Below are positions 24,422 to 33,689 of a DNA stretch of 64,000 bases, in pieces. The notes under the pieces were generated by a model. That model had not been told where the DNA came from and did no database searches. It was given only the letters and a program-made list of their open reading frames with translations. The stretch's first letter is position 1, and every line of letters starts with the position of its first letter. The DNA comes from Polynucleobacter bastaniensis (GTDB lineage: Bacteria > Pseudomonadota > Gammaproteobacteria > Burkholderiales > Burkholderiaceae), in the NCBI RefSeq assembly GCF_018882205.1, contig NZ_JACVOU010000005.1:1-64000 (forward strand). The letters run 5' to 3'. A program made the translations under genes and the position numbers.

Positions 24422-24532
24422 GAACTGGAACTATTACAGAATGAAGACATTTATTCGGATCGACCAATCTTCACCGAACCGTCACACTTAAGGAGCATGA
24501 TTAGGGTTTAGATTCACTACAGGAGATATGAG

Positions 24533-24952
24533 ATGCTGTATCAAATTATCCCTCTTGAAATGGGCTCTCTAGTCCAAAGATATATCTTTCAAAAACAGAA
24601 TAAAGAAATTAAATGTGGAACGGTTTGGAAGCTTGGCTCCATCACCACCCCTACCAAGCCAAAGTTCATCAGTCACTATCAAGCTCAAGTAGGAATTTGT
24701 ATTGCCGACATTCCTGGGGCAGAAATCAGCAAGACTTATGATGGGGAGAAGGTAATCTACTTTTCTGAGACCATTGATGAAGATGAGCAAGATGAGCTTA
24801 CGGATATTTTCTATGGAAAATCAAAAAAGTTTTCCGGGGAATACGCACATGTCTTTCAAGATCTGGGGTGGAAAGAATTAGGAGAGAATACCTATATCTT
24901 CGGTGAGCTAGAAATTAAAGAGATCAGCGATGAACCTCAGCAATATAAATAA
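24533..24952 (+). CDS. Hypothetical protein (139 aa)
   Basis: A soluble acidic protein without recognised domains. It seems to form a beta-rich N-terminal part (LYQIIPLEMGSLVQRYIF, then VGICIADIPGAEI) and an acidic loop (ETIDEDEQDELTD), ending in ELEIKEISDEPQQYK. The start has GGAGA 5 bases upstream. The phosphoesterase gene follows after 27 bases on the same strand and may be cotranscribed. Nothing shows a function. Confidence 0.6.
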   Translation: MLYQIIPLEMGSLVQRYIFQKQNKEIKCGTVWKLGSITTPTKPKFISHYQAQVGICIADIPGAEISKTYDGEKVIYFSETIDEDEQDELTDIFYGKSKKFSGEYAHVFQDLGWKELGENTYIFGELEIKEISDEPQQYK

Positions 24953-24979
24953 ACAAGCAAGCGGATAATTTCTAAACAA

Positions 24980-25948
24980 ATGAAATCTTTCAAAACAATA
25001 CGCTTAAGCGTATTTTTTCTCACTATCACCATAGCAAGCTTTTCAACGGTTGCCATCGGCCAGACATTTAAGTTCATAGCTCTGGGTGATATGCCCTACT
25101 CACCACCCAAAGATTTTCAACGCTTTGAAACCTTAATTACAGAAATAAACGGACTAAAACCCAGTTTCAGTATATTTATTGGGGATACAAAATCTGGCTC
25201 ATCACTCTGTAGTGATGAGCATAACCAAATTATCAAATCCTATTTTTCAAGCTTTAATGCACCCTTGGTCTACAGCCCAGGAGATAACGAATGGACTGAC
25301 TGCCACCGACCTTTAGCTGGTGCGTACGATCCATTGGAAAGACTAGAAGCTCTTAGGTCGGTATTTTTTAGCACTAATCAAAGCCTAGGTAAAAATACCC
25401 TACGTCTTCAAAGGCAATCTGATCTAGACCCTAAGTATTCCAAGTATGTGGAAAACGCTTACTGGGTTAAAAATAATTTTTTGTTTGTCAGCATTCATAT
25501 ACCCGGTTCCAATAACAATAACGAGGGTACAGAGTCAGCAATCAAAGAATATCAAGGTAGAAATCAAGCTAATCTGGCATGGATTGATCGGGCATTTAAT
25601 TTGGCTACCCAAAGAAATTTGAGCGGTATCATATTTGCCTATCAAGCTGATATGTTTTACCAGCCTAGCCAACTGACAAGCACCGATAGTGGCTATCGCG
25701 ATACATTAGAAAGCCTCATATCTAGATCGGAGATTTTTAATAAACCAGTGTTATTGATTCATGGTGATAGTCATCGACTCATCATTGACCAGCCCCTCTA
25801 TCGTAAGAATCAAAAAAGAGTACTAGAAAATGTATTACGACTTCAGGTGATGGGAGCTGAACAAGTTCAAGCCGTTGAAGTTCAGGTTAATCCTGCGCAA
25901 GAACAGCCCTTTAGCTTCAAACCAATTATTCTCAAAAAAAATAACTAG
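24980..25948 (+). CDS. Exported metallophosphoesterase (calcineurin-like)
   Basis: A 322-residue protein with an N-terminal signal peptide (hydrophobic LSVFFLTITIASFSTVAIG, cut near IGQ). Calcineurin-type metal motifs are present: ALGDMPY, FIGDTKSG, SPGDNEWTDC and the late LIHGDSHRLI. The usual final GHxH is replaced by GDSH, as in a subgroup of periplasmic phosphoesterases. It probably hydrolyses phosphoesters outside the cytoplasm. No Pho box was seen in front, but the surrounding genes are phosphate-related. The substrate is unknown. Confidence 0.8.
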   Translation: MKSFKTIRLSVFFLTITIASFSTVAIGQTFKFIALGDMPYSPPKDFQRFETLITEINGLKPSFSIFIGDTKSGSSLCSDEHNQIIKSYFSSFNAPLVYSPGDNEWTDCHRPLAGAYDPLERLEALRSVFFSTNQSLGKNTLRLQRQSDLDPKYSKYVENAYWVKNNFLFVSIHIPGSNNNNEGTESAIKEYQGRNQANLAWIDRAFNLATQRNLSGIIFAYQADMFYQPSQLTSTDSGYRDTLESLISRSEIFNKPVLLIHGDSHRLIIDQPLYRKNQKRVLENVLRLQVMGAEQVQAVEVQVNPAQEQPFSFKPIILKKNN

Positions 25949-25955
25949 CAAAATC

Positions 25956-26972
25956 TTATTTCAGTTTCATCTGTAATTGGATAAACTCACAAACTTGAGG
26001 CGTAAATGGAACTGGGTGCCCTGCATTCTCGACCACGAATGTGATTAATCCGGGTATTGCAGCCTTTGCAGAGATTACTCTCTGGCGCGTACATATCTTT
26101 GAGTCGGCTCCATAAATAAGCGCCACTTTTCCTTTGTAGCCCTCCATTGCCTCATGAAAGTTCATTCCCCATACATCGGCTTTGTAACTTAAATCGAAGT
26201 GGCCTGGTAACTGAACATCTGTAAATGCCCTCTCATCCACCCTCAGATCTTTTGCCAATTGTTTGACTTCCTTAAAACCTACTTCATTTTTCATTGATTT
26301 ATATAAAGAATAGAGTGCGGTCCAATTCACAGTTAAGGCAATATCATTCAAAATGATTTCGGATATTCTTTTTCCCAGTGCTTTCGTTAAGTACATAGCT
26401 AGCACACCACCCATGCTGGTGCCCAAGATGGTGAATTGAGTGCTCGATGAATGGTTACTCAAAAGCATCTTTATTAGGCTTTGAATGTCTGATAAGTAAA
26501 GAGACATAGTGTAGTTTTGAAACAAAGCAATGGACTCAGAATCCCCTCTCCCAGGAAAATCAACGCTAACTACTTTGCAATCTTCAAATCTTAAAAAATG
26601 GGTATGCAATGCACTAAAGGAATCTTTGGTCTCCAAGAGGCCAGGCAAACAAAGTAATACTTTTTCTGCATCGATATTCCCGGAGATGCTATAGGCAAGC
26701 TTTCTGTTACCTCCTTCATCTGCGACATCAAAATACCGAGTTTCTGGCAGAGTAAGGTCTATCTTTGGCTTTGTAAGCACCTCAGGCCGAGTGAGCTCTT
26801 CTTCAGTATCTAACTCAAGTACTTCTGAGGGTGCATGGAAAAGATCAGGTACAAACCCAAACTTCTCTGCTGTGGTGACTGGGGTGATGTGTTTTATCTC
26901 TTGAGTGAACCCAAGGACCTTAGAAACTGTAAGCCTTAAATCTACCAGCGAATCGTATAACTTTCTTTTCAT
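25956..26972 (-). CDS. Alpha/beta-hydrolase
   Basis: A 338-residue cytoplasmic hydrolase with an ~85-residue N-terminal extension. The core has LLCLPGLLETKDSF (oxyanion region), VDFPGRGDSE, the nucleophile elbow LGTSMGGVLA, an acid in IYGADSKIC and the His in ENAGHPVPF. It belongs to the broad lipase/esterase/haloalkane-type group. The substrate cannot be named. It converges with the phosphoesterase gene (7-base gap) and stands upstream of phoA in the same direction. Confidence 0.82.
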   Translation of the reverse strand: MKRKLYDSLVDLRLTVSKVLGFTQEIKHITPVTTAEKFGFVPDLFHAPSEVLELDTEEELTRPEVLTKPKIDLTLPETRYFDVADEGGNRKLAYSISGNIDAEKVLLCLPGLLETKDSFSALHTHFLRFEDCKVVSVDFPGRGDSESIALFQNYTMSLYLSDIQSLIKMLLSNHSSSTQFTILGTSMGGVLAMYLTKALGKRISEIILNDIALTVNWTALYSLYKSMKNEVGFKEVKQLAKDLRVDERAFTDVQLPGHFDLSYKADVWGMNFHEAMEGYKGKVALIYGADSKICTRQRVISAKAAIPGLITFVVENAGHPVPFTPQVCEFIQLQMKLK

Positions 26973-27134
26973 TCAGGCCAAGTCCATTCATAACAAGAGA
27001 TTACTTGTCAGCATTCATTGTGAACTATAAAGGCATCGAACAATAGTAATGAATCAATAAAGTGCAAAAGTAGGTAGACTGAGTTCTGAGTTCCATTAAA
27101 AGTAACTAATCTTAGATATCGTTCATTTGACTTA

Positions 27135-28880
27135 CTAACGCTTGGTATAACCTAGCCCAAGAGTTTCAACCATTACCTTGAATACCTCTGTGTTATCCAT
27201 AAATCCACGGAACTTTTCTGATCCGGGCCCCATAGCATTGAGCACTGCATCATCAGCTGTGTGAACACCCATCTCTTGATGCGAAGGCAAGTTACCAGTC
27301 ATGTGAATAGCATCTTCTTGTAGCTGAATATATTTAGGGTTAGCAACATACTTGCCAGACTCATCTTTCACTGCTGGCTTAAATGTGCCGTCTAGTTTTG
27401 GATGAAGCGTTTCATAGTGATCGGGATAGTTCCCATAAAAGAAGGCCAAACGTTTGCTCACATCAATCTGATTTGGATAACCTGCCACATCCGCTTTAGG
27501 ATAGTTCGGGTAGCCAGCATCTGCATATACCCCAACCTTTTCCCTTAGGGGTCCTGGTTTAGCATCATTCACAACACCACTGATTGAGCCACTATGGGTA
27601 TGGTCAGGGGTAACAATAATGAGAGTGTCTGGATTTTTCTTCGCAAAATCTTTTGCAATTTGTACGGCATTACTCAGCATGATGGTGTCAAAAGCAGCTC
27701 GCTCCCAATCCAGCGGATGATTAAACTTATCAATTAAGGCAGCTTCAACCATCAAGAAAAAACCATTAGGGTTTTTGGATAAGACATTGATCGCTGCTTG
27801 CGTCATCTCCGTTAAATCAGGCTGATCAGGATATTGCGCCACTGTATTTTTCTTTAAGAAAAGCCGGTCTAATGAACCATCCATATTATCTGGATGAAAT
27901 ACTCCAAATAGCTTTCTAGTTTCTTTAGCATTACCTGCTGCCAATAACTCTTGTTTATTTAAGGCGATTGAATACCCCGAAGAGTTAAATTGGGATACCA
28001 GATTTTTATCATCCTTACGCTTTGACCCTTTAGTAGACTGCGGGTAAAAGTAAGCGGAGCCTCCACCTAAAATGACCTCCGCCCCACTAGCAAATAGTTG
28101 ATCGGCAATGTACGGTTTATCAGCGCGTCTTCTGGTGTGAGCCACCATAGCACCAGGAGTTGCATCCTGTAGCTCGGCATCCGAGACAATGCCAACGGAC
28201 ATTTTAGTTTTGCGCTTAATTAATTCAGAAATAGTTTCCACTTTCGGGTGGGATAGGTTGTCTGCCGCCCTTGAAACATAAACCCCCATAGCGTTCACTG
28301 CAGTCTTATGACCTGTTGTATAAGCGTTCATTGAGTTTGCAGAATCGGTAATGAGTGAGTCAGAGCCTGATGTGCCGATTAGCGCCATATTAGGCATGTC
28401 ATCAAATGACAACTTACCCTGGTATTTACCTTCGGTTATCCCCTTAGATAAAACACGTGCAGATGTTCTGTTGGCGATAGTCATACCATCACCCACAAAA
28501 AGAATGATATTTTTTACTTTTCGAGGGCCGCTGGCATAGATGTCCCAAGTGACTTGGATACTTTCCTGACCCCCCTTAGCAATCAAAGAATACTGACCAG
28601 GCTTTGCTAGCTGAACGTCTCGATAAATCAGGGAACTTCCTTTACCTGATTCATTTGCGATATAGATTGGCTGTGACTTGATCTGCGCCTTGATAGGCGC
28701 ATTATTGAGTTGAATATCCAAATCCTCTAATTTGTACTCTTGATCAAATTCAACTTTGATATCAAATGACGAGCCAACAAGAATCGAAGCCTTGTTGATG
28801 GGGTAAATAGCTGCTGCCTCAACCCAAACTGCCTGGAGAAGAAGGGAAATAAATAAAATTGGATAGGCAATTTTGCTCAT
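27135..28880 (-). CDS. phoA: Alkaline phosphatase (PhoA family)
   Basis: A 581-residue periplasmic enzyme releasing phosphate from monoesters. The signal peptide (FISLLLQAVWVEAAA) is followed by a ~95-residue Ig-like N-terminal domain, which is extra to classical PhoA. The catalytic part has ILFVGDGM (metal-binding D), the nucleophile S180 in TDSANSMNAYTTG, GAEVILGGGS, VEAALIDKFNH and IIVTPDHTHSG. It is longer than E. coli PhoA (~470) because of this extra domain and C-terminal insertions. A palindromic Pho box lies 55-72 bases upstream. Confidence 0.92.
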   Translation of the reverse strand: MSKIAYPILFISLLLQAVWVEAAAIYPINKASILVGSSFDIKVEFDQEYKLEDLDIQLNNAPIKAQIKSQPIYIANESGKGSSLIYRDVQLAKPGQYSLIAKGGQESIQVTWDIYASGPRKVKNIILFVGDGMTIANRTSARVLSKGITEGKYQGKLSFDDMPNMALIGTSGSDSLITDSANSMNAYTTGHKTAVNAMGVYVSRAADNLSHPKVETISELIKRKTKMSVGIVSDAELQDATPGAMVAHTRRRADKPYIADQLFASGAEVILGGGSAYFYPQSTKGSKRKDDKNLVSQFNSSGYSIALNKQELLAAGNAKETRKLFGVFHPDNMDGSLDRLFLKKNTVAQYPDQPDLTEMTQAAINVLSKNPNGFFLMVEAALIDKFNHPLDWERAAFDTIMLSNAVQIAKDFAKKNPDTLIIVTPDHTHSGSISGVVNDAKPGPLREKVGVYADAGYPNYPKADVAGYPNQIDVSKRLAFFYGNYPDHYETLHPKLDGTFKPAVKDESGKYVANPKYIQLQEDAIHMTGNLPSHQEMGVHTADDAVLNAMGPGSEKFRGFMDNTEVFKVMVETLGLGYTKR

Positions 28881-28934
28881 AGGAATAGGTAAATTCTTAT
28901 AGTGAGAGTTGTTGAATTATGATCGCCACTTTTG

Positions 28935-28952
28935 ATGTCATTTTCATGACAT
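28935..28952 (-). promoter_or_regulatory. Pho box upstream of phoA
   Basis: The minus strand reads ATGTCAT GAAA ATGACAT. The first half-site is 6/7 and the second 5/7. The site is also an inverted repeat, so it looks the same from both sides. CATAAT, 13 bases nearer phoA, is a good -10. Confidence 0.65.
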
Positions 28953-29011
28953 CATGGGATTATCGGTCATTCGAATACTTGTAATGCAGACCATGCGGAG
29001 AGTGGCTTGAG

Positions 29012-29509
29012 CTAGCTACTGTAATGAATGCTATGAAGTTTATCTTGAATTTGTAGCTTATTGAGGGTTTCAAACGGCAAGTCAATCAGCAACTCAATTC
29101 GGTTACGCAAACCCATCTCAACCTGCTTAAATACCTGGGATATTTTTTCATCATCGCCAATTTTAGAATCGGCTGGATTGGGAAATCCCCAGTGGGCTGT
29201 TGAGGGATGTCCCGGCCAAATCGGGCACTCCTCAGCTAAAGCTGTGTCACACAAGGTAATAATGAAATCCATTTTGGGAGCGCCCTCGCGACTAAACTCA
29301 TCCCAACTCTTACTTCTCAGAAGCTGAATGGGGTATCCCATGGATTTAGCCATCTCTAAGGCAATCTCGTGAACCAAACCACTTGGCTTCGCGCCAGCAG
29401 AATATCCAGTAAAGCGACCATGACTCAATGTCGTGGTCAGCGCCTCCGCAATAATTGACCGCGCAGAGTTTTCATTGCAAAGAAAGAGGATGTTGTAATG
29501 ATTATCCAT
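29012..29509 (-). CDS. arsC: Arsenate reductase, low-molecular-weight phosphatase fold
   Basis: A 165-residue thioredoxin-dependent-type ArsC/LMW-PTP protein. The P-loop LFLCNENSARSIIAEAL has the nucleophile C11 and the CxxxxxRS pattern. A later Cys in TLCDTALAEECPIWPG and the HWGFPNPAD acid loop match arsenate reductases of proteobacteria. It reduces arsenate to arsenite for export. No arsB or acr3 is adjacent. Its place between phoA and other phosphate genes makes sense, since starvation-induced Pst uptake also brings in arsenate. A protein phosphatase is less likely. Confidence 0.88.
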   Translation of the reverse strand: MDNHYNILFLCNENSARSIIAEALTTTLSHGRFTGYSAGAKPSGLVHEIALEMAKSMGYPIQLLRSKSWDEFSREGAPKMDFIITLCDTALAEECPIWPGHPSTAHWGFPNPADSKIGDDEKISQVFKQVEMGLRNRIELLIDLPFETLNKLQIQDKLHSIHYSS

Positions 29510-29519
29510 GGCTCAATGG

Positions 29520-29702
29520 CTAAACAAGTTCGTCGAGATTTAAAGTGTACTTTTGATCAAGGAGAAATACACTGGCATGGTGTTCACTCTTTTCATATTT
29601 ATTACTCAAAAATTCCTGCTTAATATTGCTAACATCTTCCGTATGCACCCGTAAATTGGGCCGAAATAGAGTTGATAGATTGAGATCGCTATTTGTGTTC
29701 AT
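29520..29702 (-). CDS. Small hypothetical protein (60 aa)
   Basis: The frame is open further upstream, but the ATG at 29702 has a good AGAGGG site 8 bases before it and begins MNTNSDLNLSTLFRPN. The protein is polar, with a charged middle (KQEFLSNKYEKSEHHAS) and a C-terminal LLDQKYTLNLDEL. No domain is known. It precedes arsC by 10 bases on the same strand, so they may be cotranscribed. The longer 109-residue reading from 29849 has no better support. Confidence 0.5.
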   Translation of the reverse strand: MNTNSDLNLSTLFRPNLRVHTEDVSNIKQEFLSNKYEKSEHHASVFLLDQKYTLNLDELV

Positions 29703-29858
29703 AATATTCCCTCTTAAGCAATAGTTGTTGATATTAAGAAGAAAATATTTCAGATTCATTGCAATTTCAGAATTCATTTCCCAAAAAATCAGAGCTTCTT
29801 TTGACATTGATTTGTAATATTCTGCAATTAAAGTAATAGCTTTAGGCATTTAGCTTAA

Positions 29859-30689
29859 ATGCGATCGATTGCCCTCCTCCTAATGCTGATCCCGCTGGCA
29901 TGCAAAGCATTTGAACCACTGAATACGGACGATGCTGGTACAGTGGTTAAGGGTTTAAATCAAATAGAGCAGTATTTTTTTACAACTGCCTCACATGGCG
30001 GCGGATCAGTTAATCCTGCAGATGTGATTACTCCCGGTGAAGAATATTTCGGTGGCCAAGGTGCTAAGGCCTTCCCTTTTACATACACCCGTGGCGTTAC
30101 AGATGATGTCGAAATATCTTTTGGCACTACCTACTTTGCATCCCCAAGGGGCAGCTTTTCGCCCCTATCTAACAAGGTAATCGCCATGAAATGGCGCTTT
30201 GCCGAGGATGATCAGTGGGGTTTAGCAGTTAAACCGAGTATCACGCTGCCTGGATCCCCACAGCAGCAACTTGCTGGATTAGGTCTCGCGTTACCAAATT
30301 ATGGTGTAAATCTGATTGCTTCGCGATATTGGGATGTGGTGGAAATGCACTTCAATGGAATGTATAGCAAATCTCTCTACAACACTAATTACAAGCTAGG
30401 TGCTGGTACGGTAGAAAATAGAACCAATATCTGGTTCTTCTCTATGGCGCCTGTTTGGAAGGTAACAAATACAGTTAGACTGGCACTGGACTTGGGCCTA
30501 ACAACCAATCCACCGAGCACAGAACAATATCTCAGAAACTACGCCTTAATTGCAGCCATCATCTCTGCAAGTGATAGCGTTGATATTGGCATCTCTTACA
30601 TGAAAAGTGCTGCCAACATGGGGATCATTCTGAACAACTCAGGCATCAATGCCTCACGCTCAGAGATCGGATTTACTTGGCGCTTTTAA
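29859..30689 (+). CDS. Outer-membrane beta-barrel protein (transporter-like)
   Basis: A 276-residue exported protein: signal peptide LLLMLIPLACKAF, then EPLNTDDAGTVVKG, a start shared by small outer-membrane barrels annotated as phenol-pathway meta/MetA-type transporters. Alternating aromatic strands run throughout and the chain ends in FTWRF, the C-terminal Phe signal for barrel assembly. The substrate is unknown. The start codon is the ATG at 29859, with AGGCATTTAGC upstream and no strong ribosome site. Confidence 0.65.
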   Translation: MRSIALLLMLIPLACKAFEPLNTDDAGTVVKGLNQIEQYFFTTASHGGGSVNPADVITPGEEYFGGQGAKAFPFTYTRGVTDDVEISFGTTYFASPRGSFSPLSNKVIAMKWRFAEDDQWGLAVKPSITLPGSPQQQLAGLGLALPNYGVNLIASRYWDVVEMHFNGMYSKSLYNTNYKLGAGTVENRTNIWFFSMAPVWKVTNTVRLALDLGLTTNPPSTEQYLRNYALIAAIISASDSVDIGISYMKSAANMGIILNNSGINASRSEIGFTWRF

Positions 30690-30778
30690 CTACCCAAACG
30701 GTGTTGCATATTCCGGTTGCGATAAGCCACTCTGATGTCGTGCCAAATAATCAATGCTTTAATAAAAAATCGTTTCAT
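30686..30778 (-). CDS. Putative 30-residue peptide with a strong ribosome site
   Basis: ATG at 30778 is preceded by GGAGG at 7 bases. The product MKRFFIKALIIWHDIRVAYR continues for 10 more residues and is basic and amphipathic. It converges with the barrel gene, overlapping its stop by 4 bases. The ribosome site is better than that of most genes nearby, which is why it is listed. No homologue is recalled. Confidence 0.42.
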   Translation of the reverse strand: MKRFFIKALIIWHDIRVAYRNRNMQHRLGS

Positions 30779-30896
30779 ATAAACCTCCATAGAATTGATT
30801 AGCATACTTTTCTTATCCTATCGCTTGAGTATTGCAGCTTGATGTCAAATACTTACAATGAACAAATATATTTTTAGCTACTTTAGGTAATTTATT

Positions 30897-31907
30897 TTGA
30901 CTTTAATTCCCACACTTCCCTTCCCTATTAATGGCGTTGTTTTTGCTTGGGCAATGACAACTGATGGAAAGAATTATGAAATCCCATTATTTGATATTGC
31001 AGATGCATTAAATAATTCAGATTTATCAGTTTGGTTGCATCTCAATCTATCCAACTCTCAAGTACAGCGCTGGCTTAAAAATACTCCCCTTATCCCAGAT
31101 CGGGTTGTGGAGATGATCGATGAGGGCGTAACGCGTAGTCGCTTAGAGAGAATTGAAAAGCTAGATGATTGCCTATTGATGGTGATGAATGATTTTGAAC
31201 AAGAGTTTGGGGATGACCTTAGTAACGGTGACTTAGGCACCCTTTGGGCCATTCTTACCCCACGGCTCATGATCTCCTTACGAAATATCCCACTAAGAAC
31301 AACTGATCGTTTGCGATCTGATTTACGCTCCGGATTACTCAACCCCCACTCTGCAATTGAACTCTTCCATGAGCTGATTGATTTACGTGCAGAGTATTTG
31401 CGTAGCCTCCTCATTAATCTATCCGAAACCATGGATGACTTAGAGGAGCTACTCCTAAAAGGTAAAGAGCTGCCTGAGCATGAATTTTTGGGCAGGATTC
31501 GAATTCAATGTAGCCGTCTGAGACGTCAATTCTCACCGGAACTCATTGCCTTACATCGCCTACAAAAACGCCTTCCTTACTGGTTCTCTGAGGACGATAA
31601 GTTCCGCCTCAATGAGGACTTAGAATTGCTCTCCTTCCTGGTGCAGGAAATTTCCAATCTATATGATCGCGCCAAAGTATTGCAGGATGAACAAGCTGCT
31701 CACGTTGCCGAATTCAATGCAAGAAACCTGCAAGTCTTGTCTGTGATGACCGTCATTTTCTTACCTATGACGCTCTTAACCGGCATTATGGGCATGAATA
31801 TGGAGGATCTCCCAGGCCTCAAAGAATCCTTTTATATCGTGATGGCATTGATGGCTAGCGCTGGGGCTGCTGTATATATCGCCCTTAAAATCAGAAAAAT
31901 CATTTAA
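30897..31907 (+). CDS. CorA/ZntB-family divalent cation transporter
   Basis: A 336-residue inner-membrane transporter. A large N-terminal cytoplasmic domain has WLHLNLSN and a long helix (~200-265). Two C-terminal helices are separated by the signature GIMGMNMEDLPG, which contains GMN. The loop and the N-terminal pattern are more like the ZntB branch than magnesium-type CorA. The start is a TTG at 30897 with a weak TAGGTAA site. It stands alone. Whether it moves Mg, Zn or other ions cannot be decided. Confidence 0.88.
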   Translation: MTLIPTLPFPINGVVFAWAMTTDGKNYEIPLFDIADALNNSDLSVWLHLNLSNSQVQRWLKNTPLIPDRVVEMIDEGVTRSRLERIEKLDDCLLMVMNDFEQEFGDDLSNGDLGTLWAILTPRLMISLRNIPLRTTDRLRSDLRSGLLNPHSAIELFHELIDLRAEYLRSLLINLSETMDDLEELLLKGKELPEHEFLGRIRIQCSRLRRQFSPELIALHRLQKRLPYWFSEDDKFRLNEDLELLSFLVQEISNLYDRAKVLQDEQAAHVAEFNARNLQVLSVMTVIFLPMTLLTGIMGMNMEDLPGLKESFYIVMALMASAGAAVYIALKIRKII

Positions 31908-32089
31908 TGCTGAAGCGCTAGATTACTTAAAAAGCTAGCTTTGGGAGCTAGCAACCCAGTGGGGACGGGAATTACCAAGCAAAATTGCCTCCGATCCAGA
32001 TTAAATGCCCTTCCGGATGCGAAAAAAGCAGTTTTGTCATATTACTTTGCTAGCATTTGTCCGTTCTTATTACTTTTACCCGGATATCC

Positions 32090-32314
32090 ATGAGCCAATA
32101 TAAATATGAAGATGCTGTAAAACAGCTACAAGAGTCTGGCGCGATTGGCCTACAAGACTTTAAAAATCTGACTTATGAAGACTTAACTGAGCTACTTGAG
32201 GAAATAAAGGTGTGGTGCCTGTATGCCAACGGTAAGTTAGATAAATTGCCGAAAGAATCTAAGAAGAAAAAAGAAAAGAAAGATAAGAAGGACAAGAAAG
32301 ATAAAAAGGACTAA
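32090..32314 (+). CDS. Small protein with a Lys-rich tail (74 aa)
   Basis: The start at ATG 32090 gives MSQYKYEDAVKQLQESG; the open frame from 32057 adds unsupported residues. A helical, acidic N-terminal part (DLTELLEEIKVWCLYANGKL) leads into a tail made almost entirely of Lys, Glu and Asp (residues ~55-74, repeats of KKDK). Such tails can bind nucleic acid or polyphosphate. It converges with phoR (15-base gap). No family was recognised; whether polyphosphate is a ligand is speculation based on the neighbourhood. Confidence 0.6.
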   Translation: MSQYKYEDAVKQLQESGAIGLQDFKNLTYEDLTELLEEIKVWCLYANGKLDKLPKESKKKKEKKDKKDKKDKKD

Positions 32315-32329
32315 GCAATATTAGTGCCC

Positions 32330-33628
32330 TTAAGCTGAAATACGCTCCTTAGAAAATCGAAGAGTAAAAGTGCTGCCCTGTCCGGGCATACTAGTAATGA
32401 TGAGTTGGGCTTGATGGCGGTTTGCAATATGCTTCACAATTGCCAAGCCCAAACCAGTGCCTCCAGTATCCCTAGATCGACTTCTATCCACGCGATAGAA
32501 GCGCTCAGTCAATCTAGATAGATGCTCTGATGCAATACCCGGCCCCGTGTCAACGACTGAAAACTCGCCTTCACCACGTTCATTTACACTCCATTGCACC
32601 TTAATCGAGGCGGTATCTGGTGTGTAACGAATAGCATTGGAGACTAGATTGCCAAAGGCAGAAAGAATCTCCCGCTCCTCTCCCATCAAGTTATTTGGAT
32701 TCGAGATCTCAAAGCTCAGGATATGATGGCCTTGAGAAAGTGCCTCTGCATCATTCTTTAACAGTGCCATCAGAGTAGTGATACTGATTTCTTGTGTTGG
32801 GGCAGGCAAGGTGTTTGCCTCTAGATTAGCCAAAGTCAATAAGTCTTCCACCAAACTCTTCATTCGCTGAGCCTGAGACATCATCATTTCAAAATATTGA
32901 CTTTGCTGGGATCTATCCAAGTCGAGCGACTGCATGGTCTCTAAAAAACCCATCAAAACAGTAATTGGCGTTCTCATTTCATGCGAAACGTTTGCTACGA
33001 AATCACGTCGCATTGCATCAGCCTTCTGAAGATCAGTTACGTCCTGCACAAGCAAGAGATGTCGTTGATCACCGAATGGGAAAATTTGTAACATCAAACT
33101 CAGATTAGAGTTTGACCCCATTCTCTCCATCAACAATGGATCCTCAAAGGCCCTCTTGTATAAATACTGAATAAATTCTGGGCGTCGAATCAAAAAATTA
33201 ATCTTTTGAAGCGCATCACGCTTGAAACTCAAGCCAAAGAAACGCTCAGCAATGGCATTGCACCACTCAATATGATCTTCACTATCCAGCATCACAATGC
33301 CATTAGGAGAAGCCTGAAAAGCCTCAATGAAACGATTGTGCTGCTGCTCAATAGATAATATTTGCTGTTTGAGATTGCGGACTAAGCGCTGAAGGCGAAA
33401 AAAGATCTCTTCCCAATACCCACTTGGCAAAGGCATGGATTCGACTGAGTCGGATAAGGTAAATTTTCTTAAACGCGCTAAGTTAATGTAGGAATAAATC
33501 AAGGGCACTGCGAGCACAGATATAGCAGCTGCAATCCCCGAAAAGGGGCCTAAATTTGAGGAAGCTATGTACGCCATAAGAAAAGCCAGGCAAATCAGCA
33601 CAATAAAGCGAGAAATAACGGATAACAT
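32330..33628 (-). CDS. phoR: Phosphate-regulon sensor histidine kinase PhoR
   Basis: A 432-residue inner-membrane kinase. Two N-terminal helices (~5-50) with almost no periplasmic loop are followed by a PAS domain (~100-195), the dimerisation helix with phosphorylated H216 (VANVSHEMRTP), and the ATPase domain with N, G1 (VVDTGPGIASEHL), F and G2 (GGTGLGLAIVKH) boxes. PhoR senses phosphate through Pst and PhoU and phosphorylates PhoB. It is the last gene of the pst-pho cluster, separated from phoB by 61 bases. Confidence 0.95.
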   Translation of the reverse strand: MLSVISRFIVLICLAFLMAYIASSNLGPFSGIAAAISVLAVPLIYSYINLARLRKFTLSDSVESMPLPSGYWEEIFFRLQRLVRNLKQQILSIEQQHNRFIEAFQASPNGIVMLDSEDHIEWCNAIAERFFGLSFKRDALQKINFLIRRPEFIQYLYKRAFEDPLLMERMGSNSNLSLMLQIFPFGDQRHLLLVQDVTDLQKADAMRRDFVANVSHEMRTPITVLMGFLETMQSLDLDRSQQSQYFEMMMSQAQRMKSLVEDLLTLANLEANTLPAPTQEISITTLMALLKNDAEALSQGHHILSFEISNPNNLMGEEREILSAFGNLVSNAIRYTPDTASIKVQWSVNERGEGEFSVVDTGPGIASEHLSRLTERFYRVDRSRSRDTGGTGLGLAIVKHIANRHQAQLIITSMPGQGSTFTLRFSKERISA

Positions 33629-33689
33629 TCGACAATCTTAGAGCATCCGCTCTATTGGATCCAAAAACCCAGTTAGGGCATGATTCTAA

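Noticed and set aside
26973-27134. Pho box upstream of the alpha/beta-hydrolase
   Set aside because: Only a single CTTGTCA half-site is seen, with no second half at the right distance.
32262-32314. Purine-rich AAG/GAC repeat tract as a microsatellite
   Set aside because: The codons encode the Lys-rich tail of a plausible gene and vary at third positions, so this is a coding repeat.
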